Source: Trebonia sp050013875
GTDB lineage: Bacteria; Actinomycetota; Actinomycetes; Streptosporangiales; Streptosporangiaceae
NCBI GenBank assembly: GCA_050013875.1
Contig: JBEKEK010000018.1
Span: 1 to 64,000 of the forward strand
Length of the DNA: 64,000 bases
Direction of reading: 5' to 3'
Shown here: piece by piece, positions 55,597 to 64,000 of the stretch
Layout: each line of letters opens with the position of its first letter
How positions within the stretch are numbered: position 1 is the first letter of the stretch
Made by a program: the position numbers and the translations under genes
The notes under the pieces: model-generated
Told to the model about the DNA's origin: nothing
Database searches by the model: none
What the model saw: only the letters and a program-made list of their open reading frames with translations

Positions 55597-56408
55597 ACCG
55601 CCGCTCCTGGTGGCTCACCGCGCTCGGCGTGCTGTTCACCGCCGCGATGCTGTTCCCCGTCTACTGGATGATCAACGTCTCGCTGACGAAGACGTCCAAC
55701 ATGCGCAAGAGCCCGCCCAACCTGATCCCGGTCGACGGGACGCTGTCGGGTTACGCGGTCGTCATCCACCAGCAGCTGCCGTATCTCGGCACCAGCCTGC
55801 TTATCGGTCTCGGGACGGTCGCGCTCACGCTCCTGCTCGCGGCGCCTGCCGGGTACTCGGTCGCCAAGCTGCGGCCGCGCGGCGGCGGCGCGCTGAGCTT
55901 CGTGCTGCTGATCGCGCAGATGATCCCGGCGATCGTCATGGCGATGGGGTTCTACACCATCTACATCAAGCTTGGCATCCTCAACACCGTCTGGGGCCTC
56001 ATACTGGCCGACTCCACCATCGCCGTGCCGTTCGGGGTGCTCATCTTCGCCGCGTTCATGGCGCGGATACCGGACGAGCTGCTGCAGGCCGCCCGCATCG
56101 ACGGAGCCGGGACCTTCCGCACGTTCGCATCCATCATCGTGCCGGTGAGCAGGAACGCGATCGTGACCGTCTCGCTCTTCGCCTTCCTGTGGGCATGGTC
56201 GGACTTCCTGTTCGCCAACACCCTCGACGGCGGCGGCTCGCTCCAGCCGATCACGCTCGGCATCTACGCCTACATCGGCAACAACAACCAGCAGTGGAAC
56301 GCGATCATGGCTACCGCCGTCGTCGCCTCCGTCCCCGCGGCCGTGCTGCTGGTCATCGCGCAGCGCTACGTCGCCGCCGGCGTGACCGCGGGGGCGGTCA
56401 AGGACTAG
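55593..56408 (+). CDS. Sugar ABC transporter permease (MalG-like)
   Basis: 271 residues, six membrane helices starting at residue 7 (WLTALGVLFTAAMLFPVYWMI split over one helix). The EAA-type loop reads ELLQAARIDGAGTFRTFASIIVPVSR (from about residue 163). The end AGVTAGAVKD is the usual conserved MalG-like tail. ATGA overlap with the first permease. GH31 follows after 61 bp. Confidence 0.93.
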   Translation: MNRRSWWLTALGVLFTAAMLFPVYWMINVSLTKTSNMRKSPPNLIPVDGTLSGYAVVIHQQLPYLGTSLLIGLGTVALTLLLAAPAGYSVAKLRPRGGGALSFVLLIAQMIPAIVMAMGFYTIYIKLGILNTVWGLILADSTIAVPFGVLIFAAFMARIPDELLQAARIDGAGTFRTFASIIVPVSRNAIVTVSLFAFLWAWSDFLFANTLDGGGSLQPITLGIYAYIGNNNQQWNAIMATAVVASVPAAVLLVIAQRYVAAGVTAGAVKD

Positions 56409-56411
56409 CCG

Positions 56412-56437
56412 TCAACGACCAGTTGTCAACGACCAGC
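56412..56437. repeat. Two GTCAACGACCAG direct repeats before GH31
   Basis: GTCAACGACCAG occurs at 56412-56423 and 56426-56437, 14 bp apart, in the 61-bp gap between permease and GH31 genes. The phase and spacing suggest a tandem duplication; a regulatory role is possible but unproven. Confidence 0.55.
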
Positions 56438-56469
56438 CGTCACGAGAACGTTGGGACGAATCTTCGAGC

Positions 56470-58479
56470 ATGGTGAGCTACCACGACGACAACGGCATCC
56501 TTGAGGTGCGGCACCGGCATGAGGTGATCCGCATCCAGGCCTGGGGCGCCGACAGCGCGCGCGTGCGCGCGGCCCGGTACCGCATCCCGGCCGACAGCGT
56601 CGGCGCGCTTGGCGATGCCGCGCCCCCGGGCGGCGGCGGCAAGACCCAAATCACCATCGAACGAACGCGTGCTTCGCTTGTCAACGGACGGCTGCGCGTT
56701 GACATCGACTTCGACACCGGCGCCAGCTATCCGGAACCCCTGATCACCTTCCGCGGGGCTGACGGGAGGGAGCTGCTGGCCGAGAGCAGAGAGCACTTCT
56801 GGATGCCGGGCGCCCGCGTCTTCGCCGGCAACCGCTCCGGCGGGTACGAGATCCACCAGCAGTTCTCGGCCTACGCGGGCGAGCGGCTCTACGGGCTAGG
56901 GCAGCGCACGCACGGAAAACTCAACCTCAAGGGGCTCGCCCTTGACCTCGTCCAGCGGAACGGCGAGGTGAGCATACCGTTCGTCCTGTCCGATCGTGGT
57001 TACGGGCTGTTGTGGAATGTGCCTGCGACCGGCCGCGTCGAGTTCGCTGAGAACGCCACCCGCTGGCAGGCCGGCCAGGCACGCGAGATCGACTACTGGG
57101 TCACCGCCGCCCCCACCCCGGCCGGTATCCTCGCCCGCTACGCGGACGTCACCGGTCACCCGCCCGAGCTGCCCGCCTGGGCCAGCGGGTTCTGGCAGTC
57201 CAAGCTCCGCTACCGCACCCAGGACGAGCTCCTGGCGGTGGCCCGCGAGTACAAGCGCCGCGGCCTGCCGCTTTCGGTGATCGTGGCCGACTTCTTCCAC
57301 TGGTCCGCCATGGGCGACTACCGCTTCGACGAACGCGAGTGGCCCGATCCGGACGCCATGGTCGCGGAGCTCAGGGGGATGGGCGTCGAGCTCATGGTGT
57401 CTATCTGGCCCACGGTCTCACCGCTGTCAGAGAACTACGGCGAGTTCCTCGATCGCGGCCTGCTCGTGGGCGCCGACCAAGGCGTGGAGTTCCAGCAGAC
57501 CATCGCGGACAAGGGGATGGGCGCGCCGATGCCGGTGGCGTTCTACGACCCGACGAACCCGCGGACGCGCGACTTCGTCTGGGATCTGGTGAAAAAGAAC
57601 TACCTGGACCGGGGCATCCGCGTCTTCTGGCTCGACGCCTCCGAGCCCGAGCTCAACCCCGCCCACCCCGCCAACCTGTCCCTGTACGCGGGCCCCGGCG
57701 CGGAAGTGGCCGGCATCTACCCGCGTGACAACGCCAGGCTGTTCGCCGACGGCATGGCCGCGGCGGGGGAGGAGCAGACCGTCTTCCTGTCCCGGTCCGC
57801 CTGGGCCGGCTCCCAGCGGTTCGGCGCGGCCGTGTGGTCGGGCGACATCCCGGCGACGTGGGAAGCGCTGGGGCGGCAGGTTCGGGCCGGCCTGAGCATC
57901 GCCATCTCCGGCATCCCCTGGTGGACGACCGACATCGGCGGCTTCCACGGCGGCGACCCCGCTGATCCCGCTTATCAGGAGCTCATCGTCCGGTGGTTCC
58001 AGTACGGCGTGTTCTGCCCGCTGTTCCGCTTGCACGGCGACCGGCACCCTCGGGTGCCCACCGGCCACGCCATGACGGGCGGCCCGAACGAGGTGTGGTC
58101 GTACGGCGCCGCTTACGAACGGATCGTTGCCGCCCTGCGGCTGCGCGAGCGGTTGCGGCCCTACATCCACGAGCAGATGCGGGTCGCGTCGCGGGCCGGG
58201 GTGCCGCCGATGCGGCCGCTCTGGGTGGACTTCCCGCAGGACCCGGACGCGTGGCGGGCCGAGGACGCGTTCTTGTTCGGACCCGACCTCCTCATCGCTC
58301 CGGTCCTTGAGCCGGGAGCGCGCGTGCGCGAGGTCTACTTGCCGGCCGGCCGTGCCTGGGTCGAGGCATGGACCGGGGAGCGCCGCCACGGGGGAGACAT
58401 CGCGCGCGTCCCGCTCTCCCCCGACCGCATCCCCGTCTTCGTGGCAGAAGGAGCCGAGGTGCTTGGCGTTGTCCGCTAG
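56470..58479 (+). CDS. GH31-family alpha-glycosidase (alpha-xylosidase/glucosidase type)
   Basis: 669 residues, no signal peptide, so cytoplasmic. Catalytic nucleophile D389 in FWLDASEPE and acid/base D459 in WSGDIPATW. Other GH31 landmarks: GERLYGLGQRTHG, VIVADFFHW, WWTTDIGGFHGGD, PLFRLHGDRHPR. The YicI-like branch removes alpha-linked xylose or glucose from oligosaccharides. Next to GH127 it suggests use of imported plant-cell-wall pieces such as xyloglucan or arabino-containing glycans. Precise substrate not assignable. Confidence 0.92.
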   Translation: MVSYHDDNGILEVRHRHEVIRIQAWGADSARVRAARYRIPADSVGALGDAAPPGGGGKTQITIERTRASLVNGRLRVDIDFDTGASYPEPLITFRGADGRELLAESREHFWMPGARVFAGNRSGGYEIHQQFSAYAGERLYGLGQRTHGKLNLKGLALDLVQRNGEVSIPFVLSDRGYGLLWNVPATGRVEFAENATRWQAGQAREIDYWVTAAPTPAGILARYADVTGHPPELPAWASGFWQSKLRYRTQDELLAVAREYKRRGLPLSVIVADFFHWSAMGDYRFDEREWPDPDAMVAELRGMGVELMVSIWPTVSPLSENYGEFLDRGLLVGADQGVEFQQTIADKGMGAPMPVAFYDPTNPRTRDFVWDLVKKNYLDRGIRVFWLDASEPELNPAHPANLSLYAGPGAEVAGIYPRDNARLFADGMAAAGEEQTVFLSRSAWAGSQRFGAAVWSGDIPATWEALGRQVRAGLSIAISGIPWWTTDIGGFHGGDPADPAYQELIVRWFQYGVFCPLFRLHGDRHPRVPTGHAMTGGPNEVWSYGAAYERIVAALRLRERLRPYIHEQMRVASRAGVPPMRPLWVDFPQDPDAWRAEDAFLFGPDLLIAPVLEPGARVREVYLPAGRAWVEAWTGERRHGGDIARVPLSPDRIPVFVAEGAEVLGVVR

Positions 58480-58492
58480 ACAAGGTGGGCCA

Positions 58493-60397
58493 GTGCATCC
58501 GTCCACCTCGGTCTGGCGCCCGCTCGGGGCCGACGAGATCCAGATCACCGGCGGCCTCTGGGGACAGAAGCAGCGGCTGAACGCGGACACGATCCTCGGG
58601 CACTGCGAGTCGTGGATGGAACGCATCGGCTGGATCGGCAACTTCGACCGCGCCGCGGCCGGCACCATCGGCACCGCGCTCGCCAACACGGGGCACTCCG
58701 GCATCGAGTTCGTCGACTCCGAGATCTACAAGCTCCTCGAGGCCATGGCGTGGGAACTGGGGCGCGCGTACTCCGGCGACCTGGACCGCCGCTACCAGGC
58801 GCTGGCCGAGCGGGTTGCCGCCGCTCAGCAGCCGGACGGTTACCTGCACACGAGCTTCGGCGGGTCCGGGCAGCCGCCTCGCTACTCCAGCCTTGAGTCC
58901 GGGCACGAGCTGTACTGCTTCGGTCACCTCTTCCAGGCGGCCGTCGCCCGGCTGCGGACCGGCCATGACGATCTCCTCCCGCAGGTCGCCCGGCGTCTGG
59001 CCAATCACGTCTACCGCCAGTTCGGGCCGGGCGGCCGGGTCGCGGTCTGCGGTCACCCGGAAATCGAGATGGCGCTGGTCGAGCTCGCCCGCGCGACCGG
59101 GGACGAGAGCTACCTCGAACTCGCCCGGCTGTTCATCGAGCGCCGGGGAACGGGCACACTCGGAGTCCATCCATTCGGCCAGGAGTACTTCCAGGACGAC
59201 ATCCCCGTCCGTCAGGCAACCACCTTGCGGGGCCATGCCGTGCGTGCCCTCTACCTCGCCTCGGGCGCCCTTGACGTCGCGGCCGAGACCGGCGACGCTG
59301 GCCTGCTCGCCGCGGTGCGGGCGCAGTGGGCGAACGGCTTGGCCCGCCGCACGTACCTCACCGGCGGAGTCGGCTCGCATCATCAGGACGAGGCGTTCGG
59401 CGATGACTTCGAGCTTCCGGCCGACCGCGCCTACGCGGAGACCTGCGCGGGCATCGCATCGGTGATGCTGAGCTGGCGGCTCCTCCTGGTCACCGGGGAG
59501 GACCAGTACGCGGACCTGATCGAGCGCACGCTGCTCAACAACGTTCTCGCGTCGCCGCGAGCCGACGGGCGCGCCTTCTACTACACGAACACGCTCCACC
59601 AGCGGACCCCGGGCGGGGAGCCCGACCAGGACCGGCTGAGCCATCGCGCGCAATCGCGGCTCCGCGCGCCGTGGTTCGAGGTCTCCTGCTGCCCCACCAA
59701 CGTCGCGCGCACCCTGGCCAGCGTCAGCCTGTACTTCGCGACCGCGAGCGACGACGGCGTCCAGCTGCACCAGTACGGCGATTACCAGGTGGCCGCGAAG
59801 CTGGCCGCGGGACCGGTCACGCTGCGGGTCTCAAGCGCTTATCCCGCAAGCGGCACGGTCTCGGTGACGATCATCGAGGCACCCGCCGAGGAGCTGACCC
59901 TCCGGCTGCGGATCCCCGGCTGGGCGCGCGGTTCCGCCGTGCTGAGCGAGAACCCGACCACGCGGGCGGCTGGCCACGCCGAGATCCGGCGCGTCTTCCG
60001 GGCCGGCGAGTCCGTCAGCGTCACGTTTCCCGAGCAGGCGCGGGCCACCTACCCGGACTCGCGCCTCGACTCCATCCGCGGCACGTTCGCGGTGGAGCAG
60101 GGGCCGCTCGTCCTCGCGCTTGAGTCGCCCGATCTCCCGCCGGAGTGGAACGTCAACGAGATCACGGCCGACCCGGAAAGCATCGGCGTCAGCCGGCACG
60201 GCGCCACCCTCGACGTCTACCGCCTCCCCCCGGCCCCGCCGGGGTGGCCCTATCACCAGGAGCGGCCCCAGGACGAGGGCCAACGGGTGCGGGCCCGCCT
60301 GATCCCTTACCACCAGTGGGCCAACCGCGGCCCCGCCACCATGCGGGTCTGGCTTCCGATCGCCAGCCGCGGTGCGGCCGCACCGGGTGGCGCCTGA
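58493..60397 (+). CDS. GH127 beta-L-arabinofuranosidase-type enzyme
   Basis: 634 residues from GTG 58493 with AAGG eight bases upstream; the open frame to 58127 overlaps GH31 and is shadow. GH127 removes terminal beta-L-arabinofuranose. The nucleophile/zinc region is FEVSCCPTNVAR (Cys399, Cys400), with earlier YAETCAGIASVM containing the Glu and Cys zinc ligands. (alpha/alpha)6 barrel segments such as SGHELYCFGHLFQAAVA and LTGGVGSHHQDEAFGDDFELP fit. No signal peptide, so it acts on imported oligosaccharides. It is last in the island operon. Confidence 0.93.
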   Translation: MHPSTSVWRPLGADEIQITGGLWGQKQRLNADTILGHCESWMERIGWIGNFDRAAAGTIGTALANTGHSGIEFVDSEIYKLLEAMAWELGRAYSGDLDRRYQALAERVAAAQQPDGYLHTSFGGSGQPPRYSSLESGHELYCFGHLFQAAVARLRTGHDDLLPQVARRLANHVYRQFGPGGRVAVCGHPEIEMALVELARATGDESYLELARLFIERRGTGTLGVHPFGQEYFQDDIPVRQATTLRGHAVRALYLASGALDVAAETGDAGLLAAVRAQWANGLARRTYLTGGVGSHHQDEAFGDDFELPADRAYAETCAGIASVMLSWRLLLVTGEDQYADLIERTLLNNVLASPRADGRAFYYTNTLHQRTPGGEPDQDRLSHRAQSRLRAPWFEVSCCPTNVARTLASVSLYFATASDDGVQLHQYGDYQVAAKLAAGPVTLRVSSAYPASGTVSVTIIEAPAEELTLRLRIPGWARGSAVLSENPTTRAAGHAEIRRVFRAGESVSVTFPEQARATYPDSRLDSIRGTFAVEQGPLVLALESPDLPPEWNVNEITADPESIGVSRHGATLDVYRLPPAPPGWPYHQERPQDEGQRVRARLIPYHQWANRGPATMRVWLPIASRGAAAPGGA

Positions 60398-60452
60398 CCG
60401 GACAGGGCGACCAGATCGGAGGTCGGCTTGCCGTGCCGCTCCGCACTATATA

Positions 60453-60482
60453 TGTTAGAAGCTAACATGTTAGTAACTAACA
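60453..60482. promoter_or_regulatory. Two abutting 15-bp palindromes (TetR-type operator)
   Basis: TGTTAGAAGCTAACA (60453-60467) and TGTTAGTAACTAACA (60468-60482) are each palindromic (TGTTAG-N3-CTAACA) and touch without a gap. They sit just before GGAGG (60486-60490) of the exporter gene and overlap a likely TATATA -10 region. The TetR gene downstream is the obvious binding protein. Confidence 0.85.
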
Positions 60483-60494
60483 TTTGGAGGTGTG

Positions 60495-61997
60495 ATGCGG
60501 GCGGTCAGGTGGTGGATGCTGGCGGTGACGTGCCTGTCGGTGATCGTGGTGAGCCTGGACCTCACGGTCTTGAACATCGCGTTGCCGAGCATCTCGGCCG
60601 CGCTGCACGCCTCGACCGCCAACCTGCAATGGATCGTCGATGCGTACTCGCTCGCCTTCGCCGGCCTCATGCTGTCGGCCGGGGTGATGGGCGACCGGCT
60701 CGGCCGCAGGCGGGTGCTGCTGGCCGGGCTGGCCGTGTTCCTGGCGGCGTCGGTGTGGTGCGCGCTGTCCGCCTCGGTGGGTGAGCTGATCGCGGGGCGG
60801 GTGCTGATGGGGCTGGGCGCCGCAGTCGTGTTCCCGCTCTCCCTGGCGATCACCTCGGCGGCGTTCGGCGGCGCCGAGCGTCCGCGGGCGATCGGCATCC
60901 TCACCGCGGCGGTCGCGCTCGGGCTGCCGCTCGGCCCGGTCATCGGCGGCGTACTGCTGCAGCACTTCGCGTGGAACTCGGTGTTCTGGATCAACGTGCC
61001 CGCGGTCTGCCTGACCCTGGCGGCCGGGTTCTTGCTGGTGCCCGAGTCGCGCAATCCGGCCGCGCCGCCGCTTGACGTTCCGGGCGCGCTACTGTCGGCC
61101 GCGGCGGTTACCAGCCTGGTCTGGGGGGCGATCAACGGCCCCGAACACGGCTGGGCGGCGCCGGCGACGTGGGCGCTGCTGGCCGGATCGGCGGTCCTGC
61201 TCGCCGCCTTCGTCTTCCGCGAGCGCCGGGTCGCGTGCCCGCTCATCGACCCGGCGCTGTTCCGGGACCGCCGGTTCGCCTGGGGCACCGCCGCCACCGT
61301 GGCCGTCTCGGTGGCGCTGTTCGCGATCCTGTTCACGGTTCCGCAGTACCTGGAGAGCGCGCTCGGCGATGACCCCGTCAGCGCCGGTCTCCGGCTGCTC
61401 CCGATGATGGCGGGACTGCTGGTCGCGGGGGGCGCGGCGAGCTCGGCGGTGCGGGCAATCGGCACCAGGCTCACCGTGACCGGGGGGCTGGGGCTGCTGA
61501 CGGCGGGGCTTGCCGTGCTCGGGCAGGTTCACCTGGCCACCGGGTACGCCGTGGTGGCGACCGGGCTGGCGCTGTGCGGGCTCGGCACCGGCGCGGCCAT
61601 CGCCGCCGCGATGGACGCGGTCATGGCCGCCGTCGGCGGCGACGAGGCCGGCGCCGGGGCTGCCGTTAACAGCACGCTGCGCCAGGTCGGCGGGGCGATG
61701 GCGGTCGCCGTGCTCGGCAGCGTGCTGTCGGCTGGCTACGCCGGGGCCTTGCGCCCCGCCCTGGCCGGGCTCCCGGCCGGCGAGGCGGCCACGGCCCGGG
61801 CCTCCATCGCCGGCGCCGCCGCACTCGCCGCTCGCCTGCCGTCCGGCGGCTGGCTGCGCGCGGCCGCGGGCACGGCGTTCCTGCGGGGCATGAGCATCGT
61901 CATGCTCAGCTGCGCCGGCCTCGCCGTGCTCACCGCCCTGACCAGCCTGCGTTATCTGCCCGGCCGCGCAATCCCGTCGGCCGATACGCGACGATGA
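60495..61997 (+). CDS. DHA2-family MFS drug exporter (14-helix type)
   Basis: 500 residues from ATG 60495, four bases after GGAGG; GTG 60492 is too close. It shows 14 membrane helices. Motif A is GVMGDRLGRRRVLLAG, motif C-like GLPLGPVIGGVLLQHF, and the start LDLTVLNIALPSI is the DHA2 hallmark D1. Exporters of this group use proton exchange to expel antibiotics, dyes or self-made products. The TetR gene begins four bp after it, so they form one autoregulated unit. Substrate unknown. Confidence 0.93.
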   Translation: MRAVRWWMLAVTCLSVIVVSLDLTVLNIALPSISAALHASTANLQWIVDAYSLAFAGLMLSAGVMGDRLGRRRVLLAGLAVFLAASVWCALSASVGELIAGRVLMGLGAAVVFPLSLAITSAAFGGAERPRAIGILTAAVALGLPLGPVIGGVLLQHFAWNSVFWINVPAVCLTLAAGFLLVPESRNPAAPPLDVPGALLSAAAVTSLVWGAINGPEHGWAAPATWALLAGSAVLLAAFVFRERRVACPLIDPALFRDRRFAWGTAATVAVSVALFAILFTVPQYLESALGDDPVSAGLRLLPMMAGLLVAGGAASSAVRAIGTRLTVTGGLGLLTAGLAVLGQVHLATGYAVVATGLALCGLGTGAAIAAAMDAVMAAVGGDEAGAGAAVNSTLRQVGGAMAVAVLGSVLSAGYAGALRPALAGLPAGEAATARASIAGAAALAARLPSGGWLRAAAGTAFLRGMSIVMLSCAGLAVLTALTSLRYLPGRAIPSADTRR

Positions 61998-62001
61998 ACG
62001 C

Positions 62002-62598
62002 GTGACCGAACCCACCGAACCGGAGCCGGACTGGCGGCAGCGCAAGAAGGCGGAGACCCGCGACCGTATCCGCGGCTGCGCACTGCGCCTCTTCCTTGAG
62101 CAGGGATACGACGCCACCACCGTCGAGCAGATCGCGGCCGCGGCCGGTGTCTCGCACATGACGTTCTTCCGCTACTTTCCGGCCAAGGAAGACGTGGTCC
62201 TGTCCGACAGCTACGACCCCATGATCACCCGGCTGCTCGGGCAGACCCCCGCCGCCTGGCCAGTCCGCGAGCGCATCCGCGTGGCGCTGCTGCAGGGGCT
62301 CGCGCAGGTCTATGCGGCCGACCGCGGCACCCTGCTCGCCCAGAACAAGCTCATCGCCGCCACCCCGGCGCTGCGTGACCGGCTCTGGGCAGACCAGCTG
62401 GCCACTCAGCGGCTCTTCCTGCAGGCCCTCGGCCAAGGAGAGCCCGGCCACCGCCCCGGCCTGCGGACCAGGGTCACCGTCGCGGCCTGCCTGGCCGCGG
62501 CGAGCACCGCCATTCTCGCCTGGGTAGAGAACGACGGCATCCCCGAACTACCCGAGCTGATCGATCAGGCCTTCGAGAGCCTCGCCCACCTCGCGTGA
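62002..62598 (+). CDS. TetR-family regulator of the exporter
   Basis: 198 residues from a GTG at 62002. The helix-turn-helix occupies residues 15-60: ALRLFLEQGYDATTVEQIAAAAGVSHMTFFRYFPAKEDVV (landmarks). The C-terminal ligand domain is helical and variable. Co-transcribed with the exporter, it probably binds the double palindrome at 60453-60482 and lets go when the transported drug is present. Confidence 0.9.
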   Translation: MTEPTEPEPDWRQRKKAETRDRIRGCALRLFLEQGYDATTVEQIAAAAGVSHMTFFRYFPAKEDVVLSDSYDPMITRLLGQTPAAWPVRERIRVALLQGLAQVYAADRGTLLAQNKLIAATPALRDRLWADQLATQRLFLQALGQGEPGHRPGLRTRVTVAACLAAASTAILAWVENDGIPELPELIDQAFESLAHLA

Positions 62599-62686
62599 GC
62601 GCTCGGCGCGGTGAAGGTGCAGGTGGCGGGTAGCGGCCGGCCACCGTACGTTCATCCGAATGAATTTGATTTTGTCTCGCGCGCCA

Positions 62687-62722
62687 CAATCAGCCGCGCC
62701 ATTGTTGGTTGCTTGCTGATTG
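62687..62722. promoter_or_regulatory. Inverted repeat upstream of the Rieske oxygenase
   Basis: CAATCAGC (62687-62694) and GCTGATTG (62715-62722) flank 20 bp in an AT-richer 202-bp gap. It may be an operator for the oxygenase gene. No terminator for the tetR gene was obvious in the gap. Confidence 0.45.
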
Positions 62723-62800
62723 ACAACATTCTTTGGCCAGTGAGACGGTGCAAAAGGGCCGGTCATAGGTGGAGCCGGCCCGGTTAGGCGGAGGTGCGGA

Positions 62801-64000
62801 ATGCTCAGGGCGGAAGAGAACGAGATCTTGACCAGGGTCGGGCCGGGGACGCTGATGGGCGAGTTGCTCCGCCGCTACTGGACACCGGCCTGCCTGACGG
62901 CGGAAATCCCCGAGCGGGGGGGCGCGCCCGCGCGGGTGCGGCTGCTCGGCGAGAACCTGGTTGCCTTCAGGGACAGCTCGGGGCGGGTGGGGCTGCTGCA
63001 GGAGAACTGCCCGCACCGCGGCGCGTCGCTGTACTTCGGGCGCAATGAGGGCGGCGCGATCCGCTGCGTCTACCACGGGTGGGCGTTCGACTCGGACGGG
63101 CGCTGCGTGGACATGCCGAGCGAGCCGCAGCCGTTCTGCGACCGGGTCCGGCTGCGGGTATACCCGACCCACGAGTCCGGCGGGATCGTCTGGGCCTATC
63201 TGGGGCCGCGGGAGACGATGACGCCGTTCAGGGACTTCGGCACCGAGGGGCATGACCCCGCCGGGTTCATGGCGACCAAGCAGGTGACAACCTGCAACTG
63301 GGTGCAGGCGATGGAGGGGAACCTCGACACCGCCCACATCTCCCATCTGCACCAGTTCGACGGGATCGACGACATCCCCGATGACGGCTCGGACAAGCCC
63401 GGCTATCCGTCCAACGCGATGTCGTGGAAGTTCTGGCGGCATGACCGGGCACCGCGGCTTGAACTTGAGGAGACCTGGTACGGGTACCGTTATGCCGGCA
63501 TCCGGGCCACTCCCAACGGCAATACCCACGTGCGGATCACCGCTTATGCGGTGCCCTATTCGACGATGGTCGCCAGTATCCCGTTCAGCGTCGGCCACGG
63601 AATGTTTGTGCCGATCGACGACGAGAATTGCTGGCGGTATTTCGTCGCGCCCAAGGTCAGGCCCAATCCCCGTAACCTCGGCGGCGCGAATCTCTTCTCC
63701 CTGGCGCCGTTCTCGACACCGATATCGGCCTATACCGACGGCATCGTTCCCCGCCGCTACACCGCCGACAACGACTACCTGGTCGACCGCGACACCGCGC
63801 GCACTGGCATCTTCAGCGGCGTCTCCGACTTCGTCAGCCAGGACCTGATGGTGACCGAGTCGATGGGCCCGATCTACGATCGCACCCAGGAGCAGCTCGG
63901 TTCCACCGACCGGGCCATCAGCCGGATGCGGCACATCCTGATCTCGGCCGCCAAGGGCCTGGCTGACGGCAAGACCCCGCCCGCCGTGGGCGAGGGGCTT
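62801..64000 (+). CDS. Rieske ring-hydroxylating oxygenase, alpha subunit (3' end outside window)
   Basis: 400 codons visible, open to the right edge. ATG 62801 is set by GGAGG six bases upstream. The Rieske cluster is C70-P-H72 and C89-V-Y-H92, spaced as in phthalate 4,5-dioxygenase-like proteins. The start (ENEILTRVGPGTLMGELLRRYW) also fits that group. The non-heme iron ligands are in EGNLDTAHISHLH (Asp, His, His). Such enzymes hydroxylate or demethylate aromatics with NADH from a separate reductase, which would lie outside the window. Substrate unknown. Confidence 0.9.
   Translation, partial: MLRAEENEILTRVGPGTLMGELLRRYWTPACLTAEIPERGGAPARVRLLGENLVAFRDSSGRVGLLQENCPHRGASLYFGRNEGGAIRCVYHGWAFDSDGRCVDMPSEPQPFCDRVRLRVYPTHESGGIVWAYLGPRETMTPFRDFGTEGHDPAGFMATKQVTTCNWVQAMEGNLDTAHISHLHQFDGIDDIPDDGSDKPGYPSNAMSWKFWRHDRAPRLELEETWYGYRYAGIRATPNGNTHVRITAYAVPYSTMVASIPFSVGHGMFVPIDDENCWRYFVAPKVRPNPRNLGGANLFSLAPFSTPISAYTDGIVPRRYTADNDYLVDRDTARTGIFSGVSDFVSQDLMVTESMGPIYDRTQEQLGSTDRAISRMRHILISAAKGLADGKTPPAVGEGL

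Noticed and set aside
62690..63934. 414-codon minus-strand frame opposite the Rieske oxygenase
   Set aside because: The plus strand carries clear Rieske and iron motifs with a good ribosome site; the minus frame has no recognisable features.

Overview
The window is high-GC DNA with the codon use, frequent GTG/TTG starts and ATGA/GTGA gene overlaps of an actinobacterium. A PopR/ClgR-type regulator beside a paired clpP locus, a DevR-like response regulator, form II cox genes, an Fcy1-like deaminase and a sugar ABC importer without its own ATPase fit a filamentous, soil- or plant-associated actinomycete. Genus cannot be read from the sequence. No rRNA, tRNA, CRISPR array, transposase or integrase gene was seen.

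Layout. (1) 1-8616: an exopolysaccharide-type locus. The plus strand holds the tail of a family 2 glycosyltransferase, a Wzx-like flippase, a hexapeptide acyltransferase and two membrane proteins. The minus strand holds a GH16 lipoprotein and three glycosyltransferases. Nearly all joints are 4-bp stop/start overlaps, so the two blocks look like convergent operons. (2) 8733-12628: a cytoplasmic histidine kinase and OmpR-type regulator, a lone receiver protein, then an XRE regulator convergent with two clpP genes. One ClpP lacks its catalytic serine. (3) 12722-16862 (minus): a D-cysteine desulfhydrase-like enzyme, an internally deleted MFS exporter fused in frame to a divergent glucose-6-phosphate dehydrogenase, and a TauD-type dioxygenase. 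(4) 17035-20522: two zinc-ribbon proteins and an SGNH hydrolase. (5) 20585-24947 (minus): a coxL-coxS-coxM-like molybdenum hydroxylase operon with a nucleotidyltransferase. (6) 25318-32380: a 23-residue membrane peptide, a SWIM/SNF2 helicase, and a Usp - SixA phosphatase - Ser/Thr kinase operon. (7) 32135-38266 (minus): a GNAT/acyl-CoA-synthetase-like protein acetyltransferase, a VOC protein, an AraC regulator and acetyl-CoA synthetase. (8) 38473-49527: STAS protein, MreB-like actin, FtsH, DevR-like regulator, Lgt, YbaK, cytosine deaminase, HtrA lipoprotein, and a MoxR ATPase with a VWA protein. (9) 49528-50144: gene debris, including a 110-bp copy of part of the VWA gene. (10) 50145-60397: a carbohydrate-use island with a secreted GH carrying a ricin domain, a LacI regulator, an ABC importer, GH31 and GH127. 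(11) 60495-62598: a DHA2 exporter and its TetR regulator. (12) 62801-end: a Rieske oxygenase, cut by the window edge.

How the genes work together. The sugar island reads as: secreted enzyme releases pentose-rich oligosaccharides, the importer takes them up, and GH31 and GH127 trim them inside, under LacI control through a TCGAAnCGGTTCGA operator. The acetyltransferase probably controls acetyl-CoA synthetase by acetylating its Lys650. The MoxR/VWA pair is the kind of module that matures Cox-type hydroxylases, although it lies about 22 kb from coxLSM.

The strongest oddities are the Ser-to-Ala ClpP subunit, the MFS-zwf fusion with two precise internal deletions, the duplicated MIDAS fragment at the edge of the sugar island, a perfect hairpin early in the first permease gene, and two abutting 15-bp palindromes over the exporter promoter. 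No wholly new multi-gene system could be demonstrated from sequence alone.
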